From Candidatus Accumulibacter contiguus (GTDB lineage: Bacteria > Pseudomonadota > Gammaproteobacteria > Burkholderiales > Rhodocyclaceae): a stretch of 64,000 bases of DNA. The notes under the pieces are model-generated. The model was not told where the DNA came from. It made no database searches and worked only from the letters and a program-made list of their open reading frames with translations. Position 1 is the first letter of the stretch; every line of letters starts with the position of its first letter. The stretch covers positions 1 through 64,000 of the forward strand of contig NZ_SPMX01000026.1 of assembly GCF_012940005.1 (NCBI RefSeq). Direction: 5' to 3'. Below, one piece after another: positions 1-9,495 of this stretch. The position numbers were made by a program, and so were the translations under genes.

Positions 1-367
1 AGCAACCCCTCACGCTCGCCGTTGTTTCAGCAGGACTTGCAAGCGCTTGCCAATCGGCTCAAGCTGGAAATTCGGATCGCCCACTTCCCGCCGTATTGCT
101 CCAAGCACAATCCGATTGAGCACCGCGTCTTCCCCCCATGTCACGCGCGCTTGCGAAGGCGTCGTATTTGAAAGCGTGCCTCTGGTCAAACAACTGATCG
201 AGCGTACCCAGACTCGAACTGGACTTCAGGTCACCGTCGATATTATCGATCGCGTCTACGAAACCGGACGGAAAGCGGCGCTTGATCTCAAGGCATCCCT
301 GCGCATCGTCGCCGATGCACTACTGCCCCCATGGAATTACACCATCCTGCCAAATTCAACAGCATAA
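1..367 (+). pseudogene. ISAzo13-family transposase, C-terminal remnant
   Basis: The segment reads as the C-terminal part of an ISAzo13-type DDE transposase, recognised from HFPPYCSKHNPIEHR (from position 82), then HVTRACEGVVFE and QTRTGLQVTVDIIDRVYETG, ending WNYTILP. The first stretch lies in frame 1 and the rest in frame 2. The shift falls in a run of six C at about 132-137, and five C would join the frames as FPHVTRAC. The N-terminal part lies outside the window, so its length is unknown. A second ISAzo13 C-terminal remnant lies at 61255-61460. No terminal repeats were identified. Family assignment is by recalled motifs, not a search. Confidence 0.75.
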
Positions 368-756
368 AACCGGGAAGTTATTTCGTGGGCGTTCCTTGGC
401 TAGAAACGCAGAAAGATCGGCTGAAACAGAACCGTCTCCAGGACGTCGTCGACGAACTGCACCGATTCGGCGAGGACGACACCGTTCCCGATGACAACGC
501 TCCGGTGCGCGCGGCGCATCGCTATCTCACCAATCGCCCGGGACAGTTCAACTATCAAGACGCGCTCCTGGCCGAGCTGCCAATAGGTTCCGGTGAAATC
601 GAAAGTGCACACCGTTACGTCATCCAGGACCGTCTCAAACGGGCTGGCGCTTGGTGGAAACTGAAAAACGCCAAGCACATGTTGGCGCTGCGTGTCTGCC
701 GTGCCAACCAGGAGTGGGACAGCTATTGGCAGTCCAGACGACAACAGGCGGCCTGA
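331..756 (+). pseudogene. ISKra4-like transposase, C-terminal fragment
   Basis: An open frame of 141 codons whose conserved part starts around 394. The core ELPIGSGEIESAHRYVIQ followed by RLKRAGAWW and NAKHMLALRV is the C-terminal catalytic region of ISKra4-like transposases, with the last acidic residue in GSGEIES. The N-terminal two thirds, including the earlier catalytic Asp residues, are missing. It overlaps the tail of the ISAzo13 remnant, so the two elements were joined by insertion or deletion. A fuller, also broken ISKra4-type element lies at 61467-62922 and shares the SGxIE...QxRxKRxGxxW layout. The exact family could be a relative of ISKra4. Confidence 0.6.
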
Positions 757-956
757 TCCACAGTCGCACTTCCAATTGCACCCCTCAGCCCCTGGGCATC
801 GGCGACCGTCACCAGAAACAGGTACAATGCCGCCGCTGGCGGATCACAGCGCTCGATGTGCCGCTCGCGTACCAGGCGGTGGTCGAGCCAACTGAAATGA
901 ATCGGAATCTGCCGGATCCGCTCCGGACAAAGAACGCGCTTGATGGTCATCACCAT
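723..956 (-). pseudogene. Conserved protein of unknown function, N-terminal fragment
   Basis: Starting at ATG 954-956 (MVMTIKRVLC) the frame encodes a conserved-looking start with PERIRQIPIHFSWLDHRLVR and a hydrophobic AALYLFLVTVADAQGL, after which similarity to what I remember of this family stops at about 786. The remaining residues run into the flanking IS fragment. This type of protein is usually found just downstream of the small Cys-rich protein encoded at 844-1440, as here. Function is unknown to me; in other genomes the pair lies near IS or integrase genes. The gene is truncated at its 3' side by the ISKra4-like fragment. Confidence 0.45.
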
Positions 957-1440
957 TCCTTCCCGCCAAGATGTCATTCCCCAGTTCTACCAGCCGGCGG
1001 GCACTCCTGGCAATGTCATCCTGTAACGTAGTGCCGGTAAAGTGAGCAATAAAGCCAATCAAAACAGCCGCTTGATCGAGGAAGATATCTGGTAACACAG
1101 CTTGCCGTACCTCTTGAGGATCTTCAGTGATTTCAATCGGTTGCGCCATGAAGACATCTTGTAACGCAATCGGATCTACTGCCGCTGCCACTCCCTGGCC
1201 TTTCGGCCGTTGCCAGTACCTCGGATGGGCCGCTCGCCAGGCCTTCACCCGCGCGACGTTCTCGGCACCACGGAAGTAGTCCAGGTTCTCCGTTTTGGCC
1301 AGCCAGGCCCGCCGACTGGCGGCCTTGCTCTCCTGCCGGCACGCCGGCGCCGAACAGTATTTCTGGTGTCTCGCGTTCCTCGCATCGGCGACGAAGCATG
1401 CGTGGCAAAACAGACAGTTGCGCTCTTCTGTTCGCACCAT
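844..1440 (-). pseudogene. Cys-rich (zinc-binding-like) protein with frameshifted C-terminus
   Basis: Residues 1-40 contain RNCLFCHACF and ARHQKYCSAPACR, a four-Cys arrangement like a zinc ribbon, followed by SKAASRRAW and YFRGAENVARVKAWR. The family normally ends soon after ARRLVELGNDILGG. Here the frame runs on for about 45 residues of unrelated sequence over the next gene. One extra G in the TTGG run (about 965-969) would give DILGGKEW and a stop at 950-952, overlapping the start of the downstream gene as in a normal operon. A single-base deletion at the C-terminus is therefore likely. Function unknown; possibly DNA-associated because it recurs near mobile elements. Confidence 0.5.
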
Positions 1441-1627
1441 GACGGCCCTCTCATCCCGCTAAAAAATGCGGCGCAAAAGCGCGCTGCACAGCACACTATG
1501 AGCGGATAGGGACGGAAAGAAAGCGAAGAACGAAGAAGACCGAAGAGCGAGGAAGAAGAGGCAAAAAGACCTTCAGATAAAAGCCATCGAAGAAGATCGA
1601 CGAAGAAAGCCCAGGACTTTCAAACCG

Positions 1628-1883
1628 CCAAATTTAGATGACTTTCAGAACGCCGCTGACACAGACACCTATCGCTATGTCAGCGACGTGCCCTTGCGTA
1701 ATCAGGACGAGGCGCTGACGGTCCAGTGGTGCGAACTCACCACCACCCGCGCAGACGGCACGATCCTCTACCACAACGCTTTCGCCACCTCGCTACCCAT
1801 CGACGACGAGCAGGTCGCAGAGATCGTCGCCCCCGGCCGTGCCAGATGGAAAATCGAGAACGAAAACAACAACATCCTTAAGG
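1628..1883 (+). pseudogene. IS4/ISNCY-like transposase internal fragment
   Basis: In the frame of 1688 the translation DTYRYVSDVPLRNQDEAL, CELTTTRADG and the strongly conserved GRARWKIENENNNILK match the C-terminal half of a DDE transposase. The WKIENENNN motif contains the last catalytic Glu. The open frame continues to 2923 only as antisense to the MscK fragment, so the real fragment ends at about 1883. Both ends are missing. It marks the break point that truncated the mechanosensitive channel gene on the other strand. Confidence 0.6.
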
Positions 1884-3280
1884 TGTTTTTCGAGAAAGCT
1901 GTCGTAGCTACGCGTGGCCTCCAGCACCTCGCCTTCGGCGGCGCGCAGCTTGCGCAAGCGTTCGAGATACATCGCCTCGGTCTCCAGTTGCTGGCTCAGC
2001 AGAGCCTGCCTCTGCCCGATCAGGGCCTGCAGCGTCTCGTGCAGGGAATCCGTCTGTTCGGGCGGAAGTCCGGCGGCGAGTTCGGCGGCGGCTGCCGGAC
2101 CGTTGGCGACACGCGCCGCCTCGTCGAGGTAGCGCAGACGCCGTACGTTGACTTCGGCAATCCGCTGCGCGAGTTCGCGCGCCTTGCGTTCGTAGACCTT
2201 CAGGTCCGGCAGCGCCTGCCGGTGCGCGAGCAGCAGCGGGCCGAGTCCCGCACTGAGCGCGCTGATTTCCGTTGCCGCCTGTTCGCGCCGGTGATTGGCC
2301 CGGATCCGTTCGCCCAGCTGCACCGCCAGCGCCTGTTCCTTCTCCAGCGTAGCGAGGGGCCGCGTGACCGCATTCAGATCTCTGGCGAGTACGAGATTCT
2401 GCTCGGCGAAGGCCGCCAGGGTCGGGCCCAGACCGGCCGCGGTCTGCAGCATGCGCTCCGCTGCGCGTTCTGCCTTCCTTGCCTGCTCCACCCGCCAGGC
2501 GCTGTTCAGCGCCTTCAGGGTGCCGACCCGCTGGCCGATGCGATCGATCTTGACCGTCTTCTCGTCGCGTGTCGCGCCGAGGAGATCCCATTTCATCGGC
2601 AGGCTGAGCAGCTCCTGATCAAGCGCCTGAATCAGGGTGCTCAGCGCGACATAGCGGGTTTCCGCGCTCCAGCGCCTGGCCTCGGTCAGCATCTCCGGCC
2701 CGTCGGCAGCGGGTGCACTCTGCAGTGCGGCAGCAATCGCCCGCTGCTGCTCCTGGGCCGTCGCGAGATCCTGGCGAATTGCCGTCAGCCGGTTTTCCTG
2801 ATAGGCCAGTTGCCGCTCGATGTCGGCGCGCAGGGCCTGCACCGCCGCCAGATCGGCTTCCTCTCGCTTGAGATCACGGGCGATCTGCACACCTGTCGGT
2901 TCAGCGTCGTCGGGCCTCGCTGACGGCGGATCCGCACTCTTCAAGGCGGCGGTCCGCTGGCGGACGAGATCGGTCTCCTGGGGCGCCGTTCGCATGGTTT
3001 CCGCGAAAGTGTCGGTGCGTGCAGTGTGGGCGTCGATTTTCTTGAGGTTGCTCAGGGCGTCGTGGTAGAGGGCAATGAGACCGGCGCGACCCTTGGCGTC
3101 GAGCTCGGGGTTGCCTTCGGCCTCGCTGATTTTGGCCTGCAGCACATCGGCCGTCACCAGCAGTGGCGGCGCGCCGCGACCGCCCGTTTGCGCCGCGGCC
3201 CGGTCGAGCGCCAACGCACCAAGCCACAGGACGAGGACAATCAGAAAGGAGTGGATAGCGGCTTGCATGGTTTTCGACAT
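1793..3280 (-). pseudogene. MscK/KefA-type mechanosensitive channel, N-terminal part only
   Basis: The chosen start at 3280 gives MSKTMQAAIHSFLIVLVLWLGALA, a signal peptide ending near DRAAAQ. About 450 residues of Ala/Glu/Arg-rich coiled-coil sequence follow, typical of the periplasmic MscS-porin domain at the N-terminus of MscK/KefA channels. MscK is usually over 1,000 residues with 11 membrane segments and a C-terminal MscS pore. All of that is absent because the gene is cut at about 1881, after SYDSFLEKHLKD, by a transposase fragment. Residues after that point are fortuitous read-through. A truncated periplasmic product could still be made, but no channel can form. Confidence 0.7.
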
Positions 3281-3414
3281 GGATCGCATCCTGGCACAGG
3301 CAAGCCGGTCGGCCAATCGGCAAACCGGTGATCGGTTTGTTCAGCTCAGCGGGCGATTGTCGCGAAATAGGAAGGGGGTAGAATCGGACTTTCTCTATCC
3401 GCTGGCCCGAACCG

Positions 3415-4887
3415 ATGACTCTGTTTCGTACCCCACTCCTGCTGGCTGCTGTGTTGTTGCTCGCGCTCGGTGGCTGTGCCAGCCGCCCGATCAACCCGCC
3501 GATTACAAAGGCCGACCCGCGCACGGGTTACCGCTTCGATACGCGCCAGGCGCATGGCATGCACAAGGAAAACTTGGTCGTCCTCGCGTTCTCGGGCGGC
3601 GGCACACGCGCTGCTGCCTTTTCGTACGGCGTCCTGGAGTTCCTTCGGCGTACCGAGGTGACGGGACCGGACGGCAACACCGTGCGCCTGCTCGATGCCG
3701 TCGACATCATCACCGGCGTCTCGGGTGGCAGCTTCACCGCGCTGGCCTACGGCCTTTACGGCGACAAGCTGTTCTCCGACTACGAGCAACGCTTCCTGAA
3801 GCGCGATGTGCAGGGCGAAATCATCGCCCGTACCTTCAGCCCGAGCAACTGGGGGGCCCTGTGGTCGCTGGGCTGGGGTCGTTCCGAACTGGCCGCCCAG
3901 TTGTACGACGAGATCCTCTTCGATGGCGCCACCTTCGGCGACCTGGATCGCGGCCGTGGCCCGCTGATCCTGGCGTCGGCCACCGACATCTCGACCGGCG
4001 CGCGTTTTGTTTTCAACCAGAGCACTTTCGATGTCATCTGTTCGGATCTCAATGCCGTGCCACTGTCGCGTGCCGCTGCCGCGTCGTCGGCCGTGCCGGT
4101 GGTGCTCTCGCCGGTGACGATCAACAACTATGGCGGCACCTGCGATACGCGGCTGCCCCCCTGGATGCAACTGTTCGCCAACGCCACGGAACCTCCCCGG
4201 CCAGCGGCGCGGGCGATCCGCTCGCTGAAGGATATGCAGGCCTACGGCGACGGCGTCCACCGGCCCTACCTGCACCTCGTGGACGGCGGTGTCTCCGACA
4301 ACGTCGGCATGCGCTCGGTGCTCGACTCGCTGGAGATCTCGCAGGCCCTGCACGAGGCTGGCGCACCAACGCCGCTCGACCGCGCGCGCCGGATCATCGT
4401 CTTCATCGTCAACTCACTCTCTTCGCCGCCGACCAACTGGGACGAATCCGAAGCCCCGCCCGGCACCGTGAACATCCTGCTGAAGTCGGCCGGCGTGCCG
4501 ATCGACCGCTACTCGTACGAAGCGGTCGAACTGCTGCGAGACATGGCTGCGCGCTGGCAGACCTTGCGCCTGATTGGCGGGTCGGCGGCAATGGCCACCA
4601 ACAAGGATCCCGTGGTCGCCGCCGCGCTGCGCGTGCCGAACGCCGAGATCTACGCCATCGACGTGTCATTCCCGGCACTGAAGGACAAGGATGAACTCGC
4701 CTATCTGAATCAGCAACCGACGTCCTTTGTGCTGCCAGACGAGGCCGTCGATCGCCTGCGGGCCGCAGCCGGAACGATCATCATGGACTCGCCGGAATTC
4801 CAGCGCCTGCTGAAGGACGTCGGGGCGAGGATCGTCACTGACTCGCCGCGCCCCGCGGTGCCGAAGATGGAGTCCGCCGCGAAGTAA
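3415..4887 (+). CDS. Patatin-like phospholipase, predicted lipoprotein
   Basis: 490 residues. The N-terminus has a signal sequence with lipobox LGGC and lipidated Cys21, so the protein is probably anchored in the envelope. The patatin fold is shown by the oxyanion motif SGGGTR (60-65), the nucleophile elbow GVSGGS (Ser103) and the catalytic Asp in DGG (Asp290). These form the Ser-Asp dyad of patatin lipases, which hydrolyse acyl chains from membrane phospholipids. The gene is complete and lies between a truncated channel gene and an IS91 remnant, with no obvious partner. Substrate cannot be told from sequence. Start chosen at ATG 3415 because it gives a full signal peptide. Confidence 0.85.
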   Translation: MTLFRTPLLLAAVLLLALGGCASRPINPPITKADPRTGYRFDTRQAHGMHKENLVVLAFSGGGTRAAAFSYGVLEFLRRTEVTGPDGNTVRLLDAVDIITGVSGGSFTALAYGLYGDKLFSDYEQRFLKRDVQGEIIARTFSPSNWGALWSLGWGRSELAAQLYDEILFDGATFGDLDRGRGPLILASATDISTGARFVFNQSTFDVICSDLNAVPLSRAAAASSAVPVVLSPVTINNYGGTCDTRLPPWMQLFANATEPPRPAARAIRSLKDMQAYGDGVHRPYLHLVDGGVSDNVGMRSVLDSLEISQALHEAGAPTPLDRARRIIVFIVNSLSSPPTNWDESEAPPGTVNILLKSAGVPIDRYSYEAVELLRDMAARWQTLRLIGGSAAMATNKDPVVAAALRVPNAEIYAIDVSFPALKDKDELAYLNQQPTSFVLPDEAVDRLRAAAGTIIMDSPEFQRLLKDVGARIVTDSPRPAVPKMESAAK

Positions 4888-5080
4888 GGTTAGGAAATCC
4901 AACGGCACCGACGAGAATATATGAGCCTTCATCAAGCAGCGTCAATCTCGAATTTGGCCCCGGGATCCTCTAAAAAGTCATCCGAATCCCGCCCCGCACG
5001 AGTCGTCCCACGACGGGCGATGACGGCTCGTCTCGCTTCAGTCTGGACCTTTGCGCATGGCTACTTCCTTCCCGCACCTA

Positions 5081-5673
5081 CTAGGCGATACGCTGGTCGA
5101 ATTGGAACTCCGGCGCCGGTTGAGCCTGCGGGTCGTCTTCGCCCATGGTAGCGTCGAGCCTCTCCCAGAGCGGCGGCGCACGGGCGGGCATCAGGCGTGG
5201 CGGCGAGGTCGGCTCGCCCAGATGGGTCAGGATGTCGCGCACGGCGCAGGCGTCGGTGAGGAAGGCGATGATTCGCATCTCGCCGCCGCAGCGTGGGCAG
5301 ACGAGCGGCAAGACCTCATCGATCCGCGCGAGCAGCAGCGCCCAGACGTAGCGGGCGGCGCGACGCAGGAGTGCTTCCTCTTCTCCCGGTGCTTCCTCTG
5401 TCCCCATGGACGACGGGTTGGGCGCGGGTTGATCTGCGAAGCGGTTGTGGCGATGGGCTCAGGTGGATCAGTCGCTGCTGCACGCGGCGTACTGTCCGGC
5501 ACGCCGGCAAGCGCGGTGACCTGTACGCGTAGCGGTGCGTTGGCTGCCAGTACGCCGTGGTACCGATGCCGATGTCGGCGCGGCGGCGGAATCAGCGCCG
5601 CCAGACGCTCGAACCGTTCGAGCGGCGTGAGCATCAGGCTCGCCCGATTGTGGGGCATACCGGTAGTGGCCAA
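5081..5673 (-). pseudogene. IS91-family transposase, C-terminal remnant
   Basis: Two frames together resemble the C-terminus of an IS91-type (Y2 rolling-circle) transposase. The first is TPLERFERLAALIPPPRRHR with YHGVLAANAPLRVQVTAL (about 5673-5500). The second is RYVWALLLARIDEVLPLVCP with RCGGEMRIIAF and TSPPRLMPARAPPLWE, ending FDQRIA at 5081. The CPRCGGEMR motif is the usual C-terminal zinc-like motif. A frameshift between about 5400 and 5490 separates the halves, and the N-terminal catalytic Tyr domain is missing. The element is dead; no oriIS or terIS end was identified. Confidence 0.65.
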
Positions 5674-5776
5674 TGTTTCGGGCTTGGGACGGACGTTTAT
5701 CGCCGGCGCTTAACACCCATCAGTTTATATGTACTATTTGAGGCTATGCAAATGACACGCTGAGGAGGCGATCGAG

Positions 5777-6415
5777 ATGGGTTCAGTGCGAACGTTGGCG
5801 GACGAGATCCGGAAAGGGATGGAGGGGATGATGCCCTGGTTGCGGAAGACGGTGCTCAAGAAGTTGCCGCGAATACGGCGGTATTGGCGGCGATGCTGCC
5901 GCTGGACTTGGCGCGTGAGGATATGCGGCAGCAATGGCTACGACGCCTCCTGTCGACGGGTGAGCTGCGCAGTGATCGCGAGTTGGAGCCTTTTGCCCGA
6001 GAATCTCTGCAGATGGCCAGTAGTAGCGGTCAGACGGTCCTCCTGTCGATGGACCAAACGGATCTGTCGATTCAAATCGCGCGGCTTTGGATGGGAGAAG
6101 ACCCACCTCGAACAGGCGGATCGCCTGGACAAGATGCTGCTGATCATGGCCCTGGCTTTGCACTGGTGTGTCCGCATTGGCCGTCAGGATCAACTGGAGT
6201 GCCCGACCCCTCTGGAAAAGAAAGCCCAGGAGCAGACCTCGGACGAGCACTGGAGTGTAAAGAAAATGCTCCGTAGTCGTCTCTCCTGGTTCAACCGGGG
6301 TCTGAGAAAGCTCTATCGGCTTGTCGAGAGCGGCTTGCCATTGCCTGCATTTTCGGCGTCTCCATATCATCTCTGCCGTAAGGCGGCTCAATTGCCCCAG
6401 GCTTCGATGACCTGA
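5777..6415 (+). pseudogene. IS4-like transposase, internally deleted and frameshifted
   Basis: Three conserved blocks survive: an N-terminus starting MGSVRTLADEIRKG (5777), a middle block around LLSMDQTDL (frame of 5884, first catalytic Asp), and a C-terminal block FKSRGFGWEKTHLEQADRLD followed by MLLIMALALHWCV (back in frame 5777). The junctions are tight. After LKKLP the frame changes, and between DQTDL and FKSRGFGWE the central catalytic part is gone. The result is a decayed, non-functional element. A good ribosome binding site (gaggag-like, about 5761-5768) precedes the start. The 3' end overlaps the convergent epimerase gene at 6388. Confidence 0.65.
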
Positions 6416-7179
6416 TCGAGCCCTGCCCGGTAGTCAGGAAACTTCGGCTTCCATCCCGGCACGCGCGGCGTCGGTGTTCGAGGTGGCATCGGGAGAGCGG
6501 CTTGCTGCATGTGCTCTTCGCAAATGATCACTCTGGCCAGCGGCTTCGACCACAATGGCAGATGCAGTGGGGCTCGCCGCCCGACGCGATTCGCAAACGC
6601 ATCCATCAGCCGCATGAACGAAGCCGCGACACCATCGGTAGCGTAGAGTATTTTTCCGACGTTTCGTGGTCTGGCTGCGGCGAGCAGCGCAGAGGCGGCA
6701 TCGAACTGATGGAGGTGATACTGCGGTGCATCGGGTGGCCCAGACCAGTACGGCCGCCAGAGACTAAAGGCAGTGCGATAGGCGCGCAGATCATCGCTCT
6801 CCGGGCCGTACAGATAGCCGAGGCGCACGACACAGGCAGGTGCCTGACTCGACAGGACCAGCGCTTCGCATTCGAGGATGGCCTCGACCGAAGATCGCAG
6901 CGGTTCGTGCAGCTTGGCCCCATGCTCGACGGCATGCACGAAGGCGAAACTGGCGTGGACTAGTATTGGCGAGGCCCCAGCGCTGGCAGAGCGTACCGCG
7001 CGGTGGGTTCCGGCCAGCGTCAGGCGGGCGAAGTCCTTCCAGGCATGGCCGTCGTGCAGGAGCGTGTTTGCCTGCTGTCCAGCAAGGTTGATGTGGATGT
7101 TTTCGATGGCGCCCGTCGCCCGCTGCCGCTCGAGGATGGCCTCTAACTCGGAGCACGTTCCGGTGGTCGATATTTTCAT
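6388..7179 (-). CDS. NAD(P)-dependent epimerase/dehydratase-like protein, N-terminus probably deleted
   Basis: 263 residues with extended-SDR features: VHASFAFVHA after the fourth strand, CVVRLGYLYGPES (substrate-loop region), HLHQFDAASALLAA and a C-terminal PDYRAGLDQVIEAW. The family starts with a Rossmann GxxGxxG motif for NAD(P), usually as MKIxVTGATGxxG. Here only MKISTTGT remains and the sequence jumps to a later helix (CSELEAILERQ). An internal deletion of roughly 40 residues is the simplest explanation, so cofactor binding is doubtful. Start at ATG 7177-7179 has a weak SD (gaggcc). Substrate unknown. Confidence 0.6.
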   Translation of the reverse strand: MKISTTGTCSELEAILERQRATGAIENIHINLAGQQANTLLHDGHAWKDFARLTLAGTHRAVRSASAGASPILVHASFAFVHAVEHGAKLHEPLRSSVEAILECEALVLSSQAPACVVRLGYLYGPESDDLRAYRTAFSLWRPYWSGPPDAPQYHLHQFDAASALLAAARPRNVGKILYATDGVAASFMRLMDAFANRVGRRAPLHLPLWSKPLARVIICEEHMQQAALPMPPRTPTPRVPGWKPKFPDYRAGLDQVIEAWGN

Positions 7180-7429
7180 GGCCTCGTTTCAAGGTTACAG
7201 GGGACTGGTCACCAGTTCCTGGCAGACCTCTGGCGCCGGTCGGTAGCGAGTACGTCGGTGGGGTAGGATCGTATTGGGCCCTCGCGAGAGTCATGCGTCT
7301 GCGCAGTGTGCACGTTTGCATGGCTCACCCGTGCTGTCGGTGCGATAGCAAACAGACGGTGCTTCCGTGCGCCGCTAGACTTGCTTGGCAAGCCAGCTGC
7401 CAAACCCGGTAAAAAGGAGAAAGAACATG

Positions 7430-7756
7430 ATTGAAAAGACCGCCAGCGTTCATTGGGAAGGCCAGGGCAAGAAGGGCCTGGGCACGATCAGCACCGAGAC
7501 CGGTGCGCTGAACCAATACCCCTATGGTTTTGCCAGCCGCTTCGAGGATGCCCGAGCCGGCACCAACCCCGAGGAAATTCTTGCTGCAGCTCACGCTGCC
7601 TGCTTCACGATGGCGTTTTCGTTCGCCTGTGAGAAAGCGGGATTGGCGACTACCAACGTGGATACCACGGCCAGTGTGCGTCTGTCCAAACAGAGCGAAG
7701 GTTTTGTCAGCTTGACCGCCTTTTTCATTGGCGGCGGATGGCTGGACGATCGGTAG
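7430..7756 (+). pseudogene. OsmC/Ohr-type peroxiredoxin, C-terminally truncated
   Basis: Start ATG 7430 follows a good SD (aaaggagaaag). MIEKTASVHWEGQGKKGLGT, NPEEILAAAHAACFTMAFS and TTASVRLSKQSEGF match OsmC-type hydroperoxide reductases of about 140 residues. The first redox Cys is present (Cys59). The second, which lies near residue 120 in complete proteins, is lost because similarity stops at about 7722, after FVSLTA. The final residues GGGWLDDR are read-through. Without the second Cys the peroxide-reducing cycle cannot run, so this is most likely a dead gene. Confidence 0.7.
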
Positions 7757-7767
7757 AAAACCGCGGG

Positions 7768-8496
7768 TCAGCGAATTGGACCAGACGACACCAGACGAAA
7801 ACCGGCGTTATCGACCCGCTCGCTGGGGTCGTTCCAGTTGCGTTCGGCGCTGCGCACGGCGTCGGGGTTGCCATACCACGATCCCCCTCGCAGGACGCGG
7901 GCGTCGCCACTGGTATCGGCCTCGGCCTGCTGCGGGTGGTCGTGCTTGTTGAGACACCATTCCCAGACGTTGCCGGCCAGGTCGAGCACGCCTTCTTTCG
8001 AGGCGCCCTGCGGATAGGCGCCAACCTCAGTGGTGTGCTCGAGCTTCTGGCCGCCGGGGCTATCCCAGGTCTCGTTGATGTTGGCGTAGCCCGTGCTGTA
8101 ATCGTCGCCCCAGGGAAAGGCACGCCCATCGCGGCCGCGGGCCGCACGTTCCCATTCCTCTTCGCTCGGCAGTCGCACGGTGTAGCCGAGTTGCTCGCTG
8201 AGCCAACGACTGAACGCCACAGCCTCGTACCAGTTGACGCTGGTGCATGGCCGTGTCGCCTGCGGCCAGCGCGACTCTTGTGGCTGCGTGCGCTCGATTC
8301 CTTGCCACCAGCGCTCGTCGTCATAGCCGCCGGCGTCGATGAAGGCCTGGTAGCGCACATTGGTAACCGGGTAGCGTGCCATATAGAAAGTCGGCAGCGA
8401 GCGGCTCTTTCCTTCCTGGTAGATATAGTCGCCGCCGGGGATTTCGACCCAATCGATGTCGGGCAGCGCACGGGGTGGGGCGGGAAAAGTAGTCAT
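7768..8496 (-). CDS. SUMF1/FGE-type (formylglycine-generating-enzyme-like) protein
   Basis: With the start at ATG 8496 (MTTFPAPPRAL) the protein is about 242 residues and is entirely an FGE-sulfatase domain. Diagnostic blocks in order are WVEIPGGDYIYQ, MARYPVTNVRYQAFI, VNWYEAVAFSRWLS, RLPSEEEWERAARG, LDLAGNVWEWC, RVLRGGSW and the terminal AGFRLV. The fold occurs in true formylglycine-generating enzymes, in EgtB-type sulfoxide synthases and in many proteins of unknown role. No sulfatase or ergothioneine gene is nearby, and there is no signal peptide, so a specific reaction cannot be assigned. Confidence 0.8.
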   Translation of the reverse strand: MTTFPAPPRALPDIDWVEIPGGDYIYQEGKSRSLPTFYMARYPVTNVRYQAFIDAGGYDDERWWQGIERTQPQESRWPQATRPCTSVNWYEAVAFSRWLSEQLGYTVRLPSEEEWERAARGRDGRAFPWGDDYSTGYANINETWDSPGGQKLEHTTEVGAYPQGASKEGVLDLAGNVWEWCLNKHDHPQQAEADTSGDARVLRGGSWYGNPDAVRSAERNWNDPSERVDNAGFRLVSSGPIR

Positions 8497-8869
8497 GGTC
8501 AGGCGTACTCGTTGGGATGGGTGAGCCCGATCATACCCGCAGTCCATCTTCTTGTTTGCGCGCTACCGTACAGAATGAATCGAATTCAATCCATATCCTT
8601 GTGACCGTAAATGCTGAACTTGCAGGCAAGGCGATCTCGACCAACCACAACAAAGGGCGGCGATCTACCTCTACCGGCGAGATGGCGTTTGATCCGGCTG
8701 TTGGCGTATCGCGACAGATAGGCGTTTTTGAGGATGTGGTACACCTTCGCCCGCTTACCACATCGCCTTTGCCGACGAGACGATTGACGCGACTCTGGGC
8801 CTGTGACGCAAATCGATGTCAAGTCCGGCGCGCCCAATCACCATCACCCCCTCAAGGAGCATTGACAAC
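8497..8869 (+). other. Gene-poor stretch
   Basis: I see no convincing gene. A minus-strand frame at 8586-8837 encodes AKVYHILKNAYLSRYANSR and IKRHLAGRGRSPPFVVVG, which looks protein-like and basic and may be a piece of a mobile-element gene, but I do not recognise it. A good SD for rlpA (aaggagc, about 8854-8860) lies at the right end. Confidence 0.35.
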
Positions 8870-9427
8870 ATGCCGAAGTTCTCCCGATTCAATAGATCCG
8901 CCATGTTTGTGATCGTCTGGAGCGTCGGCGTCGGCGCGATTTTGTTGGCACCCCATGCTCATGCCGTAGGGAGCCCCGCACCACAGGAACCGGTGTCGTC
9001 ACGGCATGCCAAGGCGCTAGCCAGGCCCAACCCTGATCTGTCGGGCCATAAGCGAGTTGGTGAAGCTTCGTTCTATTCGAAAAAGTCTACAGGTAAAAAG
9101 ATGGCGGACGGCACTGCAATGAGGCCGCACGGTAGCAACGCGGCAAGCAAGACGCTACCGCTCGGCACCACCGCCAAGGTCACCAACATCGACACCGGAC
9201 AGAGCGCGGTCGTCACCATTCAAGACCGTGGGCCGCATGTGAATGGGCGGATAGTGGATCTCTCGCCGTCCACGGCGCAGAAGATCGGGATCACGCGAGA
9301 CGAAGGCGTGGCCAAGGTGGAGGTCGCCCCAATCTCGGTCCCGATGCCGGACGGCAGTGTGAAATCCGGCGTCGCGGCACAGGACACCAAGACAGACGCG
9401 CGCCCCTCCAGCGTTCGAGCCAAGTGA
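8870..9427 (+). CDS. rlpA: RlpA-like septal ring lytic transglycosylase family protein
   Basis: Start ATG 8870 is preceded by aaggag at 10 bases. The 185-residue product has a signal peptide (FVIVWSVGVGAILLAPHAHA) and a double-psi beta-barrel. GEASFYSKKSTGKKMADGT opens the barrel, with TLPLGTTAKVTN, VTIQDRGPHVNGRIVDLS and the conserved Asp in QDRGP that is needed for catalysis in RlpA. There is no lipobox and no C-terminal SPOR domain, so it is a short soluble periplasmic form. It would act on peptidoglycan, probably on denuded glycan strands. The neighbours are unrelated. Confidence 0.8.
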   Translation: MPKFSRFNRSAMFVIVWSVGVGAILLAPHAHAVGSPAPQEPVSSRHAKALARPNPDLSGHKRVGEASFYSKKSTGKKMADGTAMRPHGSNAASKTLPLGTTAKVTNIDTGQSAVVTIQDRGPHVNGRIVDLSPSTAQKIGITRDEGVAKVEVAPISVPMPDGSVKSGVAAQDTKTDARPSSVRAK

Positions 9428-9495
9428 CGATCTGAGTATGAGTCCTGAGTTTCCCGCCTAAGCGGCCGTGAACTATCGGGGGGTGCGCAAGCGGA

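Noticed and set aside
1688-2923. 411-codon plus-strand open frame
   Set aside because: Only the first 65 codons (transposase fragment) are real; the rest is antisense to the MscK coiled-coil region.
8586-8837. Small minus-strand gene
   Set aside because: Protein-like in part but no SD, no recognisable family, and it lies in rearranged DNA; kept only as a remark.
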